Assembly (NCBI RefSeq): GCF_900111235.1
Contig: NZ_FOJI01000006.1
Location: forward strand, 175,425 to 239,424
DNA from: [Clostridium] fimetarium
GTDB taxonomy: Bacteria > Bacillota > Clostridia > Lachnospirales > Lachnospiraceae
Direction: 5' to 3'
DNA length: 64,000 bases
Part shown: positions 62,701-64,000 of the stretch, piece after piece
Layout: the number at the start of each line of letters is the position of its first letter
Position numbering within the stretch: position 1 is the stretch's first letter
The notes under the pieces: generated by a model
The model's input: the letters and a program-made list of their open reading frames with translations, nothing else
The model's database searches: none
Told to the model about the DNA's origin: nothing
Translations under genes and position numbers: made by a program

Positions 62701-63766
62701 GCATGATGTAGTCAGCGTGATCGGTTCTATGACCGAAGATATCATTACCTATAGCACCAACGGAACTGAATTCTCAGCTGCATGCCCACAAACTACTAAT
62801 ACTCGTAGCTATCCGGTTTATGTACGAGTTGAAAGAGCGGGATTCGCCACATGGGAAAGCGGATTATTAACTGCGACGGTCAACACAAAAGTCATTACAG
62901 AAGATATGATTTCGTCGATTGCGTCCTTAGAGTATACAGGAAAACCAATTACTCCAAATACTGAAGTGAAATTTGGTTCGATTGTACTTGTTAAGGATAT
63001 CGACTATACGGTAAGCTATTCAGGCAATAATAAAGTTGGTATTTCAACCTTAACCATAACTGGAAAAGGAAACTATTCAGGTTTGTCAGCTAAAAGCTTC
63101 GCCATTTATGCGAAAAACTCCAGCGTAGAAATTATTGACCAACAAACCCCTTCAGTTATTGCGGAAGGATTGAAAGAACTCTACCAGGATAAAAATGTCT
63201 ACACAAATAAAGAGCGTCAGATCGAGCAAAGCGGTGGTACTGTAAACATCGAATTATCCGTTCAGTTAAAAACCGATCTGGCTGAGGACAAGGAAAAGAT
63301 AGAAAAAGTCGCATCCGATAAATCAATAGGAATATATCTCGACCTTTCGCTTTTTAAAACGGTCACCTTGTTTGGAGAAATAAATGGAGAAACGAGTAGA
63401 ATCAGCCAACTCAGCGATCTTCTCGCAATAACAATTCCGATTCCTGATAACATTAAAGGAAATCTAGGAATCGCAATGTACCGTGTCCACGAGGGAGTAG
63501 CCGCCACGATTCCTGTTGGAAAAGAGAATGCTGTGGATGGCGAATATTGCACAATCGATGCGGATAATATCATACTATATGTGCGTAATTTCTCAACTTA
63601 TGCCATCGGTTATGACATAGTCTTAAACACTAATGATGGAAAATCGCCGAATACTAGTGACCATACCAGTACCATTCCAGTTATAGCTTTCGGAATAAGC
63701 TCTATTCTTATGGTGGGTCTTGCAAAGAAACGAAAAAAAAGAGTAACCAGAATTATTAAGCAATAA
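56768..63766 (+). CDS. Large sortase-anchored repeat surface protein
   Basis: A 2,332-aa secreted protein. A signal peptide (MKKKRMKKGLALFLTLAMVM...SAANP) is followed by a beta-propeller-like region (about 35-590), five FN3-like repeats of 99 aa, a Listeria-Bacteroides-type repeat near 1400 (FSGWDRAFNYITADATVNATW) and again near 1905 with its flanks duplicated, then YDG-type and C-terminal domains. It ends KSPNTSD, a hydrophobic helix (TIPVIAFGISSILMVGLA) and KKRKKR, the sortase sorting signal of Lachnospiraceae-type proteins. AAAGGAGATTTGT precedes ATG 56768. It is expected to be a cell-wall adhesin or host/polysaccharide interacting protein. Base composition is more even than that of its neighbours. 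Confidence 0.85.
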   Translation: MKKKRMKKGLALFLTLAMVMGLLPASILTVSAANPAFNITADFPINSGKDFQSMIIGLPEDKTAILMSSTVYESGYYTSTYYLSIYDSSGTPLLNQKNISTLMDTKYRSEECHILALSNGYIVVAYGKSDSGSALLTGSESTPGAYFMILDQSGNNVIGQTKINSTDPGTSLSRSISMAQLSNGNIAFSWQRNDNISIATRVFKLDGTAATPETILISDNAITSEVSAGLGGSYMVAYANYDGSTYMYYYKVLNSSGSVVSSNTVSSGNSIMLSLKSLSNGNYLYGLYNYNTSTTTAYLFDSAGTSTGSFTLNGSISDGGMAVSKVSGIEGFVILSYDNASTNAINDAYNNSTEWSGMEYVYFNYYNNNGVLQYTTTAPVDSGSVALLGYDPDQGWYTTYNLPTFYFCAGYSRGFALLKINSSDNTNYLTSVKLFDMGATSTAPSVTAIGVAPSFIQDNISGVDLFSSVTASTNDSGQTFTQAKLTVTNISDTTEYLAVDGTNISLTNGASGLFATGSYSVAVVSGTATVTLSGMSLDDAAMKTLIDDISYKNSAASVTAGNRVVAVVSVTDSGGVNNSTSLSITTTVSVIKAPTVQSPNASSITSTTAVLSAIVNANNCSSIASFEYGTTVSYGATLTAVPSTVTGVGYTSTSYTLSGLIPNTTYHFRVNAVNALGVTYGSDFAFTTLAIAPTAETQDASNVSATNATLNGTVNANNASSVVTFEYGTTAAYGSTITTVQSPITGLGSTLVNYSLTGLIPNTTYHFRVKAVNATGTTYGSDFTFTTTAVAPAGQTQDASNVFANAATLNGTVNANNDTSIVIFEYGTTTAYGSTVTALQSPTTGIGSMPVSSTINGLLPNTTYHFRVKAVNMAGTAYGDDFIFTTSAIAPTSETVNAGNITASTATLKGTVNANNITSIVSFEYGTTIAYGSTVNAVQSSVTGSDFTSVSFSLSGLTPNTTYHFCVKAVNAVGITYGSDLTFTTQAIAPSTNTNNATSILCTAATLNGTVNANNAISIVTFEYGTTIAYGTTVTAVQSPVTSIEFMPVSVSLSGLTPNTTYHFRVKAENIVGTTYGSDITFTTPTPPTITSIIKPFNGIYTIGDNLDFTVNFSKDVTVVGMDSTLSINIGGDLKQASYLSKTADSITYRYTVQTSDLDSDGIILPANPLALNTTIIKDFADSNINATMTFYEVTVPEVFVDGVAPTGAITQGAKHWNSFLHTITFGIFYKETVSISITGDDNGGSGVKTIQYFKSDSALSLEEVKGLTNWSNYSSALSLTPVEAEKFIIYSKIIDNAGNVTYLSSDGMEFDTKGPSITTDYVKGASTMEVTVSDSASGVGNVSYTVNGGSVQTAVLTAGKFTIASIADGKYDIVITAKDTLGTINTLTVHIVSIHKVTFKLFDGDTGTALQTVMTEYGGNAIPPSEPTRTGFNFSGWDRAFNYITADATVNATWNISGINLINYGATYDKNAHNVVDVTGTLSGDTVTYSTNGTDYFTSCPQVTNAGNYSIYVRVERVGSVAWESGMKAAVINRAPGSITITTNLTKIYDGYAVSNPSVSKNGSGAVTFTYYTDNAGAPGIELASSPSESGTYWVKASMAQDTNYFTAVATLKFTIDLADISGLVSIPTSMLTGNTVTADVSGVIPTGATFGYQWKLNGVAIDDATGSSYQLKEDDYGKTMTVTLTAQGNYTGSITSNNTSIGENVAPTGEIKRYTNSWNNFWNGVMFSGFSKETVSITISADDKGGSGIATTEYYKSDKELKTIAEVQSITEWKTYPSTGLSLIPKDTEKFIVYAKITDKAGNVTYLNSDGMTFDLQGPSITTDYVKGASTMEVTVSDSTSGVGIVSYIVNGGGVQTATLTNGKITIDSLAEGKYDIVITAKDNVGNTNSLIINVVSVYTVTFKYFSGDIGQSLKTEAVQYDGSATAPSDPTRSGFTFKGWDKSFSNVKENMIVNATWDIGGIYVVPYTGTYDGDVHDVVSVIGSMTEDIITYSTNGTEFSAACPQTTNTRSYPVYVRVERAGFATWESGLLTATVNTKVITEDMISSIASLEYTGKPITPNTEVKFGSIVLVKDIDYTVSYSGNNKVGISTLTITGKGNYSGLSAKSFAIYAKNSSVEIIDQQTPSVIAEGLKELYQDKNVYTNKERQIEQSGGTVNIELSVQLKTDLAEDKEKIEKVASDKSIGIYLDLSLFKTVTLFGEINGETSRISQLSDLLAITIPIPDNIKGNLGIAMYRVHEGVAATIPVGKENAVDGEYCTIDADNIILYVRNFSTYAIGYDIVLNTNDGKSPNTSDHTSTIPVIAFGISSILMVGLAKKRKKRVTRIIKQ
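58544..60028 (+). repeat. Five 297-bp FN3-like repeats
   Basis: Units begin at 58544, 58841, 59138, 59435 and 59732, exactly 297 bases apart, each opening APT(V/A/S)...NA-S and having the FEYGTT and LxPNTTYHFRVKAVN strings. Copies are diverged but without any length change, so they arose by tandem duplication and are maintained. Confidence 0.95.
60709..62296 (+). repeat. Large internal duplication 1,515 bp apart
   Basis: The segment GGGACCTTCCATCACAACCG at 60709 recurs at 62224, and the codons around it match in about 60 bases with few changes. The protein order (KETVSI..., DNAGNVTYL..., SITTDYVKGAST..., VTFK..., GW(D)) repeats as a block of about 505 aa, so a unit was duplicated or converted within the gene. 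Confidence 0.9.
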
Positions 63767-63883
63767 ATGAAAGAAAAAAAGCTTTACTTATAGGTATTTG
63801 AATATATTGACTGATTATCTTTTTTCAATTTCAACCTAAAACAAATTTCTATGAAAAAAGAGAATATTTATAGTTAGATAATG

Positions 63884-63911
63884 AGCATCTGTCAAAGGGC
63901 AGATGCTTTTT
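63884..63911 (+). terminator. Rho-independent terminator of the surface-protein gene
   Basis: AGCATCTG pairs with CAGATGCT around an 8-base loop, then TTTTT. It lies 118 bases after the stop codon. Confidence 0.85.
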
Positions 63912-63953
63912 GTGCGACAGGCAGTCGCACCAGTTCTAACGAGAGTTAGAACT
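63912..63953. repeat. Two adjacent GC-rich hairpins at the window end
   Basis: GTGCGAC pairs with GTCGCAC (63912-63930), and AGTTCTAAC with GTTAGAACT (63932-63953). TTTTGC at 63955-63960 and GCAAAA near 63989 could form a third. The block continues past the window. Nothing else was recognised in 63767-64000. Confidence 0.6.
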
Positions 63954-64000
63954 ATTTTGCGTATTAGGAACAGCGGTCACGATGCGGAGCAAAAACGGAC

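Overview
The window looks like the chromosome of an AT-rich, spore-forming Clostridia member, probably Lachnospiraceae-like. The evidence is strong AGGAGG-type ribosome binding sites, a SpoIIM homologue, the Firmicute-type order nudix / spoIIM-like / xerD / deoB, a DacF-like carboxypeptidase, and a surface protein ending in a sortase-type SPNTSD signal. This assignment rests on gene content and protein resemblance only; no search was run.

Positions 1 to about 35,100 are the right part of an integrated mobile element, a genomic island whose left end lies outside the window. From the left it carries a YqaJ exonuclease / RecT pair cut by the window edge, a DUF5688-like gene, a small membrane protein, a serine recombinase and a group II intron remnant. 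A dense block of anti-phage type genes follows, all on the + strand (4.2-25.0 kb): an SNF2 helicase, a DUF4391 protein, a type III-like methyltransferase, a small coiled-coil/membrane gene split by an in-frame TAA, a type III-like Res subunit, a YdbC/PC4-like protein, a Gabija pair (GajA OLD-like nuclease, GajB UvrD helicase), a giant GHKL-ATPase/DUF3883 protein with a membrane-anchored partner, and a DUF262/HEPN pair. The genes from 4.2 to 16.9 kb are nearly contiguous and look like one operon.

After a 1-kb non-coding stretch with a perfect 46-bp palindrome and 21-bp-spaced repeats come a ParM-like actin and a ParR-like adaptor, a repeat-bearing protein of unknown function, a HerA/DUF87 ATPase, an orphan 722-aa protein with 22-aa repeats, and a Tn916-like excisionase and tyrosine integrase that mark the right end of the island.

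From about 35.2 kb the content is chromosomal: an M23 peptidase, a MocR-like aminotransferase, proC, an ADP-ribose-type nudix hydrolase, a SpoIIM-like protein, xerD, a DAHP synthase on the - strand, deoB, a pyrimidine-nucleoside phosphorylase, a glyoxalase-fold protein, a MarR regulator with an asymmetric heterodimeric ABC exporter, kduI-kduD, an ECF-like sigma factor, a CMD-fold protein without its cysteines, a polysaccharide deacetylase and a DacF-like protein (both on the - strand), and a 2,332-aa repeat-rich surface protein. Intergenic regions here hold unusually long, GC-rich perfect hairpins at 52.3, 53.7-54.0 and 63.9 kb.

The most unusual points are the fusion of a type III-like restriction operon with Gabija, the in-frame stop in its small membrane gene, the GHKL-DUF3883 plus membrane protein pair, the DUF262 gene with two strong start sites, the ParMR module on an integrated island, and the 164-nt hairpin at 53.8 kb.
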